64,000 nucleotides of DNA from positions 58,119,797-58,183,796 of the forward strand of contig CM056744.1 in NCBI GenBank assembly GCA_029851415.1. Direction: 5' to 3'. Below, in pieces: positions 33,860 to 46,000 of the stretch (positions within the stretch are counted from its first letter, which is position 1; every line of letters begins with the position of its first letter). Below the pieces are notes generated by a model. That model was not told where the DNA came from, searched no databases, and was given only the letters and a program-made list of their open reading frames with translations. The DNA comes from Eretmocerus hayati (Eukaryota; Arthropoda; Insecta; Hymenoptera; Aphelinidae). The position numbers and the translations under genes are program-made.

Positions 33860-36800
33860 GAAATACAGGATTTATCTCAGAACAGGCAAGGAGGCTCTGT
33901 TCCAAAATTTCTCGATTGAGATCGCTTTCTTGTAACGAAAATAGATGCCTGAAACTTTTGCAGCCCCCCCGGTGGATGCCGACACCCCCAAATCAGGGGT
34001 TGATATTCGGGAATTCTCTTAGAACAGACCAGGAGGCTCTGTTCCAAAATCTCTCGATCCGGATCGCTTTCTTGTGACGAAAGGAGGTGCCTGAATTTTG
34101 GCAGCCCCCCTCGGTGAATACCGACACCCCCAAATCGGGGTTGAAATTCAGGGATTCTCTTAGAACAAGCCAGGAGGCTCTGTTCCAAAATTTAACGATT
34201 GGGATCGCTTCCTTGCGATAAAAGATGGTGCCGGAATTTTTCGCAGTCCCCCGGTGAATGCCGAAACCCCGAAATCGGGGGTTGGAATTCGGGAATTTTT
34301 TTACAACAGGCCAGGAGGCTCCGTTCCAAAATTTCTCGATTGGGATCGCTTCCTTGTGACATAAGGAGGTGCCTGAATCTCCAGCAGCCCCTCCGGTGAA
34401 TGCCGACACCCCGAAATCGGGGTTTGAAATTCGGGAATTTCTTTAGAACAGGCCAGGAGATTCTGTTGTAAAATTCCTCGATTGAGATCGCTTCCTTGTG
34501 ACAAGAGGAGGTGCCTGAATTTTTGGCAGCCCCCCCCCCCCCGGTGAATACTGACACCCCCAAATCGGGGGTTGAAATTCAGGAAATTTCTTAGAACGAG
34601 CCAGGAGGCTCTGTTCCAAAATTTATGGATTGGGATTGCTTCCTTGCGATAAAAGATGGTGCCGGAATTTTTCGCAGTCCCCCGGTGAATGCCGAAACCC
34701 CGAAATCGGGGGTTGGGTATCGGGAATTTATTTAGAACAGGCCAGGAGGCTCCGTTCGGAAAATTTCTCGATTGGGATCGCTTCCTTGTGACATAAGGAG
34801 GTGCCTGAATCTCCAGCAGCCCCTCCGGTGAATGCCGACACCCCGAAATCGGGGTTTGAAATTCGGGAATTTTTTTAGAACAGGCCAGGAGATTCTGTTG
34901 TAAAATTCCTCGATTGGGATCGCTTCCTTGTGACAAGAGGAGGTGCCTGAATTTTTGGCAGCCCCCCCCCCCCCCCCGGAGAATGCCGTACCCCCAAATC
35001 GGGGGTTGAGATTCTGGATTTATCTCAGAACAGGCAAGGAGGCTCTGTTCCAAAATTACTCGATTGGGATTGCTTCCTTGTGACGAAAGAAGGTGCCTGA
35101 ATTTCTCGCAGACCCCCCGTTGAATGCCGACACCCCCAAATCGGGTGTTGAAATTCGGGAATTTCTGAGAAAGGGCCAGGAGGCTCTGTTCCAAGATTTC
35201 TCGTTCGGGATCGCTACCTTGTGACGAGAGAAGGTGCCTGAATATTTTGCAGCCCCCCGTCGAATGCCAACACCCCCAAATCGGGGGTTGAAATTCTGGA
35301 ATTCTCTTAGAACAAGCCAGGAGGCTCTGTTCCAAAATTCCTCGATTGGGATCGGTTTCTTGTGACATAAGGAGACGCCTGAATCTTCAGCAGCCCCCCC
35401 GGTGAATGCCGACAACCCCAAATCGGGGGTTGATATACAGGATTTATCTCAGAACAGGCAAGGTGTCTCTGTTCCAAGATTTCTCGATTGGGATCGCTTC
35501 CTTGTAACGAAAATAGATGCCTGAATCTTTTGCAGCCCCCCCGGTGGATGCCGACACCCCAAATCGGGGGTTGATATTCGGGAATTTTCTTAGAACAGGC
35601 CAGGAGGCTCTGTTCCAAAATCTCTCGATCCGGATCGCTTTCTTGTGACGAGAGGAGGTGCCTGAATTTTTGCAGCCCCCCCGGTGAATGCCGACACCCC
35701 CAAATCGGGGGTTGAAATTCGGGAATTTTTTAGATTAGGCCAGGAGGCTCTGTTCCAGAATTTCTCGTTTGGGATCGCTTTCTTGTGGCGGAAGAATGTG
35801 CCTGAATTCTTTGCAGCCCCCCCGGTGAATGCCGACACCCCGAAATCGGGGGTTGAAATTCGGGAATTTTTTTAGAACAGGCCAGGAGGCTCAGTTCCAA
35901 AATTCCTCGATTGGGATCGCTTTCTTGTGACAAGAGGAGGTGCCTGAATTTTTCGCAGCCCCCCGGTGAATGCCGACAACCCCAAATCGGGGATTGAAAT
36001 CCGGGATTTATCCAGAACAGGCAAGGAGGCTCTGTTTCAAAATTTCTCGTTCGGGATCGCTCTCTTGTGACGAAAGAATGTGCCTGAATTTTTTGCAGCC
36101 CCCCCGGTAAACGCCAACACCCCGAAATCGGGGGTTGAAATTCGGGAATTTTCTTAGAACAGGCCAGGACTCTCTGTTTCAAAATTTCTCGATTGGGATC
36201 GCTTCCTTGTGACAGAAGGAGGTGCCTGAATTTTTCGCAGCCCCCCCCCCCCGGTGAATGCCGACAACCCCAAATCGGGGGTTGAACTTCGGGATTTATC
36301 TCAGAACAGGCAAGGAGGCTCTGTTCCAAAATTTCTCGATCGGATCGCTTTCTTGTGACGAGAGAGGGTGCCTGAATTTTTTGCAGCCCCCCCCCCCCGG
36401 TAAATGCCGACACCCCCAAATCGGGGGTTGAGATTCGGGAAATCTCTTAGAACAGGCCAGGAGGCTCTGTTTCAAAATTTCTCGAATGGGATCGTTTTCT
36501 TGTGACAAAAGGAGGTGCTCGTATTTTTTGAAGCCCCCCCGGTGAATGCCGACACCCCCAAATCGTGGGTTGAAATTCGGGATTCATCTCAGAACAGGCA
36601 AGGAGGCTCTGTTCCAAAATCTCTCGATTGGGATCGCTCTCTTGTGACGAAAGGAGTTGCCTGAATTTATTGCAGCCCCCCGGTGAATGCCGACACCTCC
36701 AAAATCGGGGGTTGGAATTCGGGAATTTTTTTAGAACAGGCCAGGAGGCTCTGTTCCAAGATTTCTCGTTCGGGATCGCTTCCTCCTGACGAGAGAAGGT

Positions 36801-37277
36801 GCCTGAATTTCTCGCAGCCCCACCGGTGAATGCCGACACCCCCATATTGGGGGTTGGAATTCGGGAATTCTTTAGAACAGGAGAGGAGGCTCTGTTCCAA
36901 AATTTCTCGTTCGGGATCGCTTCCTTGTGACGAGAGAGGGTGCCTGAATTTTTTGCAGCCCCCCCGGTGAATGCCGACACCCCCAAATCGGGGTTAAATT
37001 TCGAGAATTTTCTCAGAACAGGCCAGGAGGCTCTGTTCCAAAATTTTTCGATTGGGATCGCTTCCTTGTGACGGAAGACGGTGCCTGAATTTCTCGCAGC
37101 CACCCTGGTGAATGCCGACACCCCCAAATCGGGGTTGAAATTCGGAAATTTTCTTAGAACAGGCCAGAAGGCTCTGTTCCAAAATCTCTCGATTGGGGTC
37201 GTCTTCTTGTGACGAAAGGAGGTGCCTGAATTTCTCGCAGCCCCCCCGGTGAATGCCGACACCCCCAAATCGGGGTT
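33860..37277 (+). repeat. 3,419-bp tandem duplication, copy 2
   Basis: It adjoins copy 1 directly. It ends near 37,277, where the hairpin is followed by gaaattcggg instead of gaaatacagg. Few substitutions and some one-base run-length changes separate the copies, implying a recent event. Confidence 0.92.
34962..34977 (+). repeat. Long C-tract, 16 C
   Basis: It is in type m of the second 3,419-bp duplicate. The first duplicate has 14 C at the matching place (31,544-31,557), so the tract changed length after duplication, or one was misread. Confidence 0.8.
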
Positions 37278-38000
37278 GAAATTCGGGAATTTTCTTAGAA
37301 CAGGCCAGGAGGCTCTGTTCCAAAATTTCTCGTTCGGGATCGCTACCTCGTGACGGGAGAAGGTCCCTGAATGTTTTGCAGCCCCCCGGTGAATGCCGAA
37401 ACCCCGAAATCGGGGGTTGGAATTCGGGAATTGTGGAACAGGCCAGGAGGCTCTGTTCCACAATTTCTCGATTGGGATCGCTTTCTTGTGACATGAGGAG
37501 GTGCCTGAATCTTCAGCAGCCCCTCCGGTGAATGCCGACACCCCGAAATTGGGGTTTGAAATTCGGGAATTTTTTTAGAACAGGCCGGGAGATTCTGTTC
37601 CAAAATTTCTCGATTGGGATCGCTTCCTTGTGACAAGGGGAGGTGCCTGAATTTTGGCAGGCCCCCCCCCGGAGAATGCCGACACCCCCAAATCGGGGGT
37701 TGGAATTCTGGATTTATCTCAGAACAGGCAAGGAGGCTCTGTTCCAAAATTACTCGATTGGCATTGCTTCCTTGTGACGAAAGAAGATGCCTGAATTTCT
37801 TGCAGCCCCCCCCCGGTGAATGCCGACACCCCCAAATCGGGGGTTGAAATGGAATTTCCTTAGAACAGGCCAGGAGGCTCTGTTCCAAAATTTCTCGTTC
37901 GGGATCGCTACCTTGTGACGAGAGAAGGTGCCTGAATATTTTGCAGCCCCCCGTCGAATGCCAACACCCCCAAATCGGGGGTTGAAATTCGGGAATTCTC

Positions 38001-38357
38001 CCCTGCTGCAAAAGATCGACTGGGATGGATTGAAAACCAATCGAATCCTATCGGGATGAATACATTTCAATCGGTTCTATCATTCAACCGGCGAGAGCAG
38101 TATTGGAATTCAATGCAGATCAATCGAACAAAGACCCAATCAAGCTGAATCCTGAATTGTAGAATTGGGATCACAACTGCCAATAGAATTCTATACTGTT
38201 GATGAGGATTGATGTAAGCGAATATAATCCAATACTAGTATTCAGCATAGGATCGGACACGGAAGGATGGATGGAAGATCTTCGCTGGTTCAATGTGTTT
38301 TAATGAACCGATTCAGTATTGAATAGACCCCCAAATTCGACCCCCAATTGAATTCCA
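38001..38357 (+). repeat. Non-satellite spacer, copy 1, type A
   Basis: Satellite sequence stops after gggaattctc and this ~357-bp AT-richer sequence follows, beginning ccctgctgcaaaag. Satellite resumes at cccccaaatcggggg. It contains no coding frame of note, a perfect 12-bp palindrome aatactagtatt at 38,231-38,242, and an inverted pair ggttca / tgaacc near 38,287-38,309. Type A marks: gactgggatggattg, cgagagcag, cttcgctggttcaatgtg. I recognise no transposon family in it: no terminal inverted repeats, poly-A tail or tRNA-like boxes are visible. It may be a fragment of single-copy DNA captured by the array. Confidence 0.9.
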
Positions 38358-38373
38358 ACCCCCAAATCGGGGG
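38327..38373 (+). repeat. Triple C5 module at the spacer's right edge
   Basis: Three spaced modules, acccccaaattcg, acccccaattgaattcc and acccccaaatcggggg, follow one another every 13-18 bases. The last is the ordinary monomer hairpin, so the junction from spacer to satellite passes through decayed, hairpin-like copies. The same edge is present in all seven spacers. Confidence 0.75.
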
Positions 38374-39984
38374 TTGAAATTCGGGAATTTTCTTAGAACA
38401 GGCCAGGAGGCTCTGTTCCAAAATTCCTCCATTGGGATCGCTCTCTTGTGACAAGAGGAGGTGCCTGAATTTTTTGCAGCCCCCCCGGTGAATGCCGACA
38501 ACCCCAAATCGGGGGTTGAAATTCGGGATTTATCTCAGAACAGGCAAGGAGACTCTGTTTCAAAATTTCTCGTTCGGAATCGCGTCTCTTGTGACGAAAG
38601 AATGTGCCTGAATTTTTTGCAGCCCCCCCGGTGAACGCGAACACCCCGAAATCGGGGTTGAAATTCGGGATTTATCTCAGAACAGGGAAGGAGGCTCTGT
38701 TCCAAAATTTCTCGATCGGGATTGCTTTCTTGGGACGAGAGAGGCTGCCTGAATTTTTTGCAGCCCCCCCCCCCCGTCGAATGCCGACACCCCCAAATCG
38801 GGGGTTAAATTTCGAGAATTTCCTCAGAACAGGCCAGGAGGCTCTGTTCCAAAATTTTTCGATTGGGATCGTTTTCTTGTGACAGAAGGAGGTGCCTGAA
38901 TTCTTTGCAGCCCCCCCGGTGAATGCCGACACCCCCAAATCGGGGGTTGAAATTCGGGATTTATCTCAGAACAGGCAAGGAGGCTCTGTTTCAAAATTTC
39001 TCGTTCGGGATCGCGTCTTTTGTGACGGAAGGATGTGCCTGAATTTTTTGCAGCCCCCCCGGTGAACGCAAACACCCCGAAATCGGGGGTTGAAATTCGG
39101 GAATTTTCTTAGAACAGGGCCAGGAGTCTCTGTTCCAAAATTTCTCGATTGGGATCGCTTCCTTTTGACGAAAGGAGAAGCCTGAATTTTTCGCAGCCCC
39201 CCCGGTGAATGCCGACAACCCCAAATCGGGGGTTGAAATTCGGGATTTATCTCAGAACAGGCAAGGAGGCTCTGTTCCAAAATTTCTCGATCGGGATCGC
39301 TTTCTTGTGACGAGAGAGGGTGCCTGAATTTTTTGCAGCCCCCCCCCCCGGTGAATGCCGACACCCCCAAATCGGGGGTTGAGATTCGGGGAATTTCTTA
39401 GAACAGGCCAGGAGGCTCTGTTCCAAGATTTCTCGAATGGGATCGTTTTCTTGTGACAAAAGGAGGTGCTCGTATTTTTTGCAGCCCCCCCGGTGAATGC
39501 CGACAACCTCAGACAACCTCAATCGGGGGTTGAAATTCGGGATTTATCTCAGAACAGGCAAGGAGGCTCTGTTTCAAAATTTCTCGTTTGGGATCGCTCT
39601 CTTGTGACGAAAGAATGTGCCTGAATTTTGTGCAGCCCCCCCGGTGAATGCCGACACCCCCAAATCGGGGGTTGAGATTCGGGAAATCTCTTAGAACAGG
39701 CCAGGAGGCTCTGTTTCAAAATTTCTCGAATGGGATCGTTTTCTTGTGACAAAAGGAGGTGCTCGTATTTTTTGAAGCCCCCCCGGTGAATGCCGACACC
39801 CCCAAATCGTGGGTTGAAATTCGGGATTCATCTCAGAACAGGCAAGGAGGCTCTGTTCCAAAATCTCTCGATTGGGATCGCTCTCTTGTGACGAAAGGAG
39901 GTGCCTGAATTTATTGCAGCCCCCCGGTGAATGCCGACACCCCCAAAATCGGGGGTTGGAATTCGGGAATTTTTTTAGAACAGG

Positions 39985-40125
39985 CCAGGAGGCTCTGTTC
40001 CAAGATTTCTCGATTGGGATCGCTTCCTTCCGACGAGAGAAGGTGCCTGAATTTTTCGCAGCCCCACCGGTGAATGCCGACACCCCCATATTGGGGGTTG
40101 GAATTCGGGAATTCTTTAGAACAGG
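39985..40125 (+). repeat. Monomer type o (reference copy), right-half specific
   Basis: Diagnostic words: ttccaagatttctcg, gcagccccaccgg, a ccccca-tat-tggggg hairpin, gaattcgggaattctttag and aacaggagaggagg. 141 bp. Found near 33.4, 36.8, 40.1, 40.5, 44.5, 44.9, 49.4, 50.5, 52.8, 55.9, 56.3 and 62.5 kb, and not before 33 kb. Confidence 0.85.
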
Positions 40126-41240
40126 AGAGGAGGCTCTGTTCCAAAATTTCTCGTTCGGGATCGCTTTCTTGTGACGAGAGAGGGTGCCTGAATTTTTTGC
40201 AGCCCCCCGGTGAATGCCGACACCCCCAAATCAGGGGTTAAATTTCGAGAATTTTCTCAGAACAGGCCAGGAGGCTCTGTTCCAAAATTTTTCGATGGGA
40301 TCGTTTTCTTGTGACAAAAGGAGATGCCTGAATTTTTGCAGCCCCCCGGTGAATGCCGACACCCCAAAATCGGGGGTTGGAATTCGGGAATTTTTTTAGA
40401 ACAGGCCAGGAGGCTCTGTTCCAACATTTCTCGTTCGGGATCGCTTCCTCCCGACGAGAGAAGGTGCCTGAATTTTTCGCAGCCCACCGGTGAATGCCGA
40501 CACCCCCATATTGGGGGTTGGAATTCGGGAATTCTTTAGAACAGGAGAGGAGGCTCTGTTCCAAAATTTCTCGTTTGGGATCGCTTCCTTGTGACGAGAG
40601 AGGGTGCCTGAATTTTTTGCAGCCCCCCCGATGAATGCCGACACCCCCAAATCGGGGGTTAAATTTCGAGAATTTTCTCAGAACAGGCTAGGAGGCTGTG
40701 TTCCAAAATTTTTCGATTGGGATCGTTTCCTTGTGACAAAAGGAGGTGCCTGAATTTTTGCAGCCCCCCGGTGAATGCCGACACCCCCAAATCGGGGGTT
40801 GAAATTCGGGATTTATCTCAGAACAGGCAAGGAGGCTCTGTTCCGAAATTTCTCGATTGGGATTGCTTCCTTGTGACGGAAGACGGTGCCTGAATTTCTC
40901 GCAGCCACCCTGGTGAATGCCGACACCCCCAAATCGGGGTTGAAATTCGGAAATTTCCTTAGAACAGGCCAGAAGGCTCTGTTCCAAAATCGATCGATTG
41001 GGATCGCTTTCTTGTGACGAAAGGAGGTGCCTGAATTTCTCGCAGCCCCCCGGTGAATGCCGACACCCCCAAATCGGGGGTTGAAATTCGGGAATTTTCT
41101 TAGAACAGGCCAGGAGGCTCTGTTCCAAAATTTCTCGTTCGGGATCGCTACCTTGTGACGGGAGAAGGTGCCTGAATGTTTTGCAGCCCCCCGGTGAATG
41201 CCAACACCCCCAAATCGGGGGTTGAAATTCGGGAATTCTC

Positions 41241-41597
41241 CCCTGCTGCAAAAGATCGATTGGGTAGGATTGAAAACCAATCGAATCCTATCGGGATGAA
41301 TACATTTCAATCGGTTCTATCATTCAACCGGCGGGAGCAGTATTGGAATTCAATGCAGATCAATCAAACAAAGACCTAATCAAGCTGAATCCTGAATTGT
41401 AGAATTGGGATCACAACTGCCAATAGTATTCTATACTGTTGATGAGGATTGATGTAAGCGAATATAATCCAATACTAGTATTCAGCATAGGATCGGACAC
41501 GGAAGGATGGATGGAAGATCTGCGCTGGTTTATATGTTTTAATGAACCGAGTCAGTATTGAATAGACCCCCAAATTCGACCCCCAATTGAATTCCAA
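41241..41597 (+). repeat. Non-satellite spacer, copy 2, type B
   Basis: Type B marks: gattgggtaggattg, cgggagcag, aatagtattc, ctgcgctggttta and gagtcag. It has a one-base loss (gtttatatg) compared with copy 3. Palindrome at 41,471-41,482. The flanking monomers are those of the 4.39-kb unit. Confidence 0.9.
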
Positions 41598-43017
41598 CCC
41601 CCAAATCGGGGGTTGAAATTCGGGAATTTTCTTAGAACAGGCCAGGAGGCTCTGTTCGAAAATTCCTCCATTGGATCGCTCTCTTGTGACGAAAGGAGGT
41701 GCCTGAATTTTTTGCAGCCCCCCCGGTGAATGCCGACAACCCCAAATCGGGGTTGAAATTCGGGATTTATCTCAGAACAGGCAGGAGGCTCTGTTCCAAA
41801 ATTTCTCGTTCGGGATCGCTCTCTTGTGACGAAAGAATGTGCCAGAATTTTTGCAGCCCCCCCCCCCCCGGTGAACGCGAACACCCCGAAATCGGGGGTT
41901 GAAATTCGGGAATTTTCTTAGAACAGGCCAGGAGTCTCTGTTCCAAAATTTCTCAATTGGGATCGCTTCCTTTTGACGAAAGGAGGTGCCTGAATTTTCC
42001 GCAGCCCCCCCGGTGAATGCCGACAACCCCAAATCGGGGGTTGAAATTCGGGATTTATCTCAGAACAGGCAAGGAGGCTCTGTTTCAAAATTTCTCGTTC
42101 GGGATCACTCTCTTGTGACGAAAGAATGTGCCAGAATTTTCTGCAGCCCCCCCCCGGTGAACGCGAACACCCCGAAATCGGGGGTTGAAATTCGGGAATT
42201 TTCTTAGTTTCTTAGAACAGGCCAGGAGTCTCTGTTCCAAAATTTCTCGATTGGGATCGCTTCCTTTTGACGGAAGGAGGTGCCTGAATTTCTCGCAGCC
42301 CCCCCGGTGAATGCCGACACCCCCAAATCGGGGGTTGAAATTCGGGAATTTTCTTAGAACAGGCCAGGAGGCTCTGTTCCAAAATTTCTCGTTCGGGATC
42401 GCTACCTTGTGACGAGAGAAGGTGCCTGAATGTTTTGCAGCCCCCCGGTGAATGCCAACACCCCCAAATCGGGAGTTGAAATTCGGAATTCTCTCAGAAC
42501 AAGCCAGGAGGCTCTGTTCCAAAATTTATCGATTGGGATTGCTTCCTTGCGATAAAAGATGGTGCCGGAATTTTTCGCAGTCCCCCGGTGAATGCCGAAA
42601 CCCCGAAATCGGGGGTTGGAATTCGGGAATTTTCTTAGAACAGGCCAGGAGGCTCTGTTCCACAATTCCTCGATTGGGATCGCTTTCTTGTGACATGAGG
42701 AGGTGCCTGAATCTTCAGCAGCCCTCCGGTGAATGCCGACACCCCGAAATTGGGGTTTGAAATTCGGGAATTTTTTTAGAACAGGCCAGGAGATTCTGTT
42801 CCAAAATTTCTCGATTGGGATCGCTTCCTTGTGACAAGAGGAGGTGCCTGAATTTTTGGCAGCCCCCCCCCCCCCGGAGAATGCCGACACCCCCAAATCG
42901 GGGGTTGGAATTCTGGATTTATCTCAGACCAGGCGAGGAGGCTCTGTTCGTAAATTACTCGATTGGGATTGCTTCCTTGTGACGAAAGAAGATGCCTGAA
43001 TTTCTTGCAGCCCCCCG

Positions 43018-46000
43018 GTGAACGCGAACACCCCGAAATCGGGGGTTGAAATTCGGGATTTATCTCAGAACAGGGAAGGAGGCTCTGTTCCAAAATTTCT
43101 CGATCGGGATTGCTTTCTTGGGACGAGAGAGGCTGCCTGAATTTTTTGCAGCCCCCCCCCCCCGTCGAATGCCGACACCCCCAAATCGGGGGTTAAATTT
43201 CGAGAATTTCCTCAGAACAGGCCAGGAGGCTCTGTTCCAAAATTTTTCGATTGGGATCGTTTTCTTGTGACAGAAGGAGGTGCCTGAATTCTTTGCAGCC
43301 CCCCCGGTGAATGCCGACACCCCCAAATCGGGGTTGAAATTCGGGATTTATCTCAGAACAGGCAAGGAGGCTCTGTTTCAAAATTTCTCGTTCGGGATCG
43401 CGTCTTTGTGACGGAAGGATGTGCCTGAATTTTTTGCAGCCCCCCCGGTGAACGCAAACACCCCGAAATCGGGGGTTGAAATTCGGGAATTTTCTTAGAA
43501 CAGGCCAGGAGTCTCTGTTCCAAAATTTCTCGATTGGGATCGCTTCCTTTTGACGAAAGGAGAAGCCTGAATTTTCGCAGCCCCCCCGGTGAATGCCGAC
43601 AACCCAAATCGGGGGTTGAAATTCGGGATTTATCTCAGAACAGGCAAGGAGGCTCTGTTCCAAAATTTCTCGATCGGGATCGCTTTCTTGTGACGAGAGA
43701 GGGTGCCTGAATTTTTTGCAGCCCCCCCCCCCCGGTGAATGCCGACACCCCAAATCGGGGGTTGAGATTCGGGGAATTTCTTAGAACAGGCCAGGAGGCT
43801 CTGTTCCAAGATTTCTCGAATGGGATCGTTTTCTTGTGACAAAAGGAGGTGCTCGTATTTTTTGCAGCCCCCCCGGTGAATGCCGACAACCTCAAATCGG
43901 GGTTGAAATTCGGGATTTAATCTCAGAACAGGCAAGGAGGCTCTGTTTCAAATTTCTCGTTTGGGATCGCTCTCTTGTGACGAAAGAATGTGCCTGAATT
44001 TTGTGCAGCCCCCCCCGGTGAATGCCGACACCCCCAAATCGGGGGTTGAGATTCGGGAAATCTCTTAGAACAGGCCAGGAGGCTCTGTTTCAAAATTTCT
44101 CGAATGGGATCGTTTTCTTGTGACAAAAAGAGGTGCTCGTATTTTTTGAAGCCCCCCCGGTGAATGCCGACACCCCCAAATCGTGGGTTGAAATTCGGGA
44201 TTCATCTCAGAACAGGCAAGGAGGCTCTGTTCCAAAATCTCTCGATTGGGATCGCTCTCTTGTGACGAAAGGAGGTGCCTGATTTATTGCAGCCCCCCGG
44301 TGAATGCCGACACACCCCAAAATCGGGGGTTGGAATTCGGGAATTTTTTTAGAACAGGCCAGGAGGCTCTGTTCCAAGATTTCTCGATTGGGATCGCTTC
44401 CTTCCGACGAGAGAAGGTGCCTGAATTTTTCGCAGCCCCACCGGTGAATGCCGACACCCCCATATTGGGGGTTGGAATTCGGGAATTCTTTAGAACAGGA
44501 GAGGAGGCTCTGTTCCAAAATTTCTCGTTCGGGATCGCTTTCTTGTGACGAGAGAGGGTGCCTGAATTTTTGCAGCCCCCCCGGTGAATGCCGACACCCC
44601 CAAATCAGGGGTTAAATTTCGAGAATTTTCTCAGAACAGGCCAGGAGGCTCTGTTCCAAAATTTTTCGATTGGGATCGTTTTCTTGTGACAAAAGGAGAT
44701 GCCTGAATTTTTGCAGCCCCCCGGTGAATGCCGACACCCCCAAAATCGGGGGGTTGGAATTCGGGAATTTTTTTAGAACAGGCCAGAGGCTCTGTTCCAA
44801 CATTTCTCGTTCGGGATCGCTTCCTCCCGACGAGAGAAGGTGCCTGAATTTTTCGCAGCCCCACCGGTGAATGCCGACACCCCCATATTGGGGGTTGGAA
44901 TTCGGGAATTCTTAGAACAGGAGAGGAGGCTCTGTTCCAAAATTTCTCGTTTGGGATCGCTTCCTTGTGACGAGAGAGGGTGCCTGAATTTTTTGCAGCC
45001 CCCCCGGTGAATGCCGACACCCCCAAATCGGGGGTTAAATTTCGAGAATTTTCTCAGAACAGGCTAGGAGGCTGTGTTCCAAAATTTTTCGATTGGGATC
45101 GTTTCCTTGTGACAAAAGGAGGTGCCTGAATTTTTTGCAGCCCCCCCGGTGAATGCCGACACCCCCAAATCGGGGGTTGAAATTCGGGATTTATCTCAGA
45201 ACAGGCAAGGAGGCTCTGTTCCGAAATTTCTCGATTGGGATTGCTTCCTTGTGACGGAAGACGGTGCCTGAATTTCTCGCAGCCACCCTGGTGAATGCCG
45301 ACACCCCCAAATCGGGGTTGAAATTCGGAAATTTCCTTAGAACAGGCCAGAAGGCTCTGTTCCAAAATCGATCGATTGGGATCGCTTTCTTGTGACGAAA
45401 GGAGGTGCCTGAATTCTCGCAGCCCCCCCGGTGAATGCCGACACCCCCAAATCGGGGGTTGAAATTCGGGAATTTTCTTAGAACAGGCCAGGAGGCTCTG
45501 TTCCAAAATTTCTCGTTCGGGATCGCTACCTTGTGACGGGAGAAGGTGCCTGAATGTTTTGCAGCCCCCCGGTGAATGCCAACACCCCCAAATCGGGGGT
45601 TGAAATTCGGGAATTCTCCCCTGCTGCAAAAGATCGATTGGGTAGGATTGAAAACCAATCGAATCCTATCGGGATGAATACATTTCAATCGGTTCTATCA
45701 TTCAACCGGCGGGAGCAGTATTGGAATTCAATGCAGATCAATCAAACAAAGACCTAATCAAGCTGAATCCTGAATTGTAGAATTGGGATCACAACTGCCA
45801 ATAGTATTCTATACTGTTGATGAGGATTGATGTAAGCGAATATAATCCAATACTAGTATTCAGCATAGGATCGGACACGGAAGGATGGATGGAAGATCTG
45901 CGCTGGTTTAATATGTTTTAATGAACCGAGTCAGTATTGAATAGACCCCCAAATTCGACCCCCAATTGAATTCCAACCCCCAAATCGGGGGTTGAAATTC

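Larger units (their letters stand above)
1..38000 (+). repeat. Domain I: spacer-free satellite
   Basis: This half holds monomers only. It is organised by the m-n-a-b-c-d-e-f-g-h-i-j-(k)-e'-b'-l order. Type m, recognised by ggagattctgttg, marks HOR starts at 2257, 4112, 6545, 9927, 12064, 17838, 19978, 22691, 25794, 28323, 29609, 31034, 31467, 34453, 34885 and 37585. The irregular spacing (about 0.43 to 5.8 kb) reflects whole-monomer gains and losses. Type o first appears at about 33.4 kb, so the last 5 kb is transitional to domain II. Confidence 0.85.
38631..43017 (+). repeat. 4.39-kb tandem duplication, copy 1 (contains spacer B)
   Basis: It starts at gtgaacgcgaacacc (38,631) just after a C-tract. 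The same word at 43,018 opens copy 2, inside a monomer whose 5' part is the 'gaagatgcctgaatttcttg' variant. The unit carries one B spacer (41,241-41,597). Confidence 0.9.

Noticed and set aside
1..38000. Possible artificial duplication of the 16-kb and 3.4-kb blocks by the assembler
   Set aside because: Not excluded, but the copies differ by whole-monomer indels and scattered substitutions, which argues for real duplications; read depth would settle it.
38280..38310. TATA-like or promoter signals in the spacer (aatataatcc, gttttaatgaac)
   Set aside because: AT-rich words of this kind are expected by chance in 357 bp, and no associated initiator or transcript evidence is visible.
38000..38360. 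Spacer as a transposable element (MITE or SINE)
   Set aside because: No terminal inverted repeats, A-tail or convincing polymerase III A and B boxes; ggttcaatgtg only partly resembles a B box. Fixed identical junctions fit segmental copying better.
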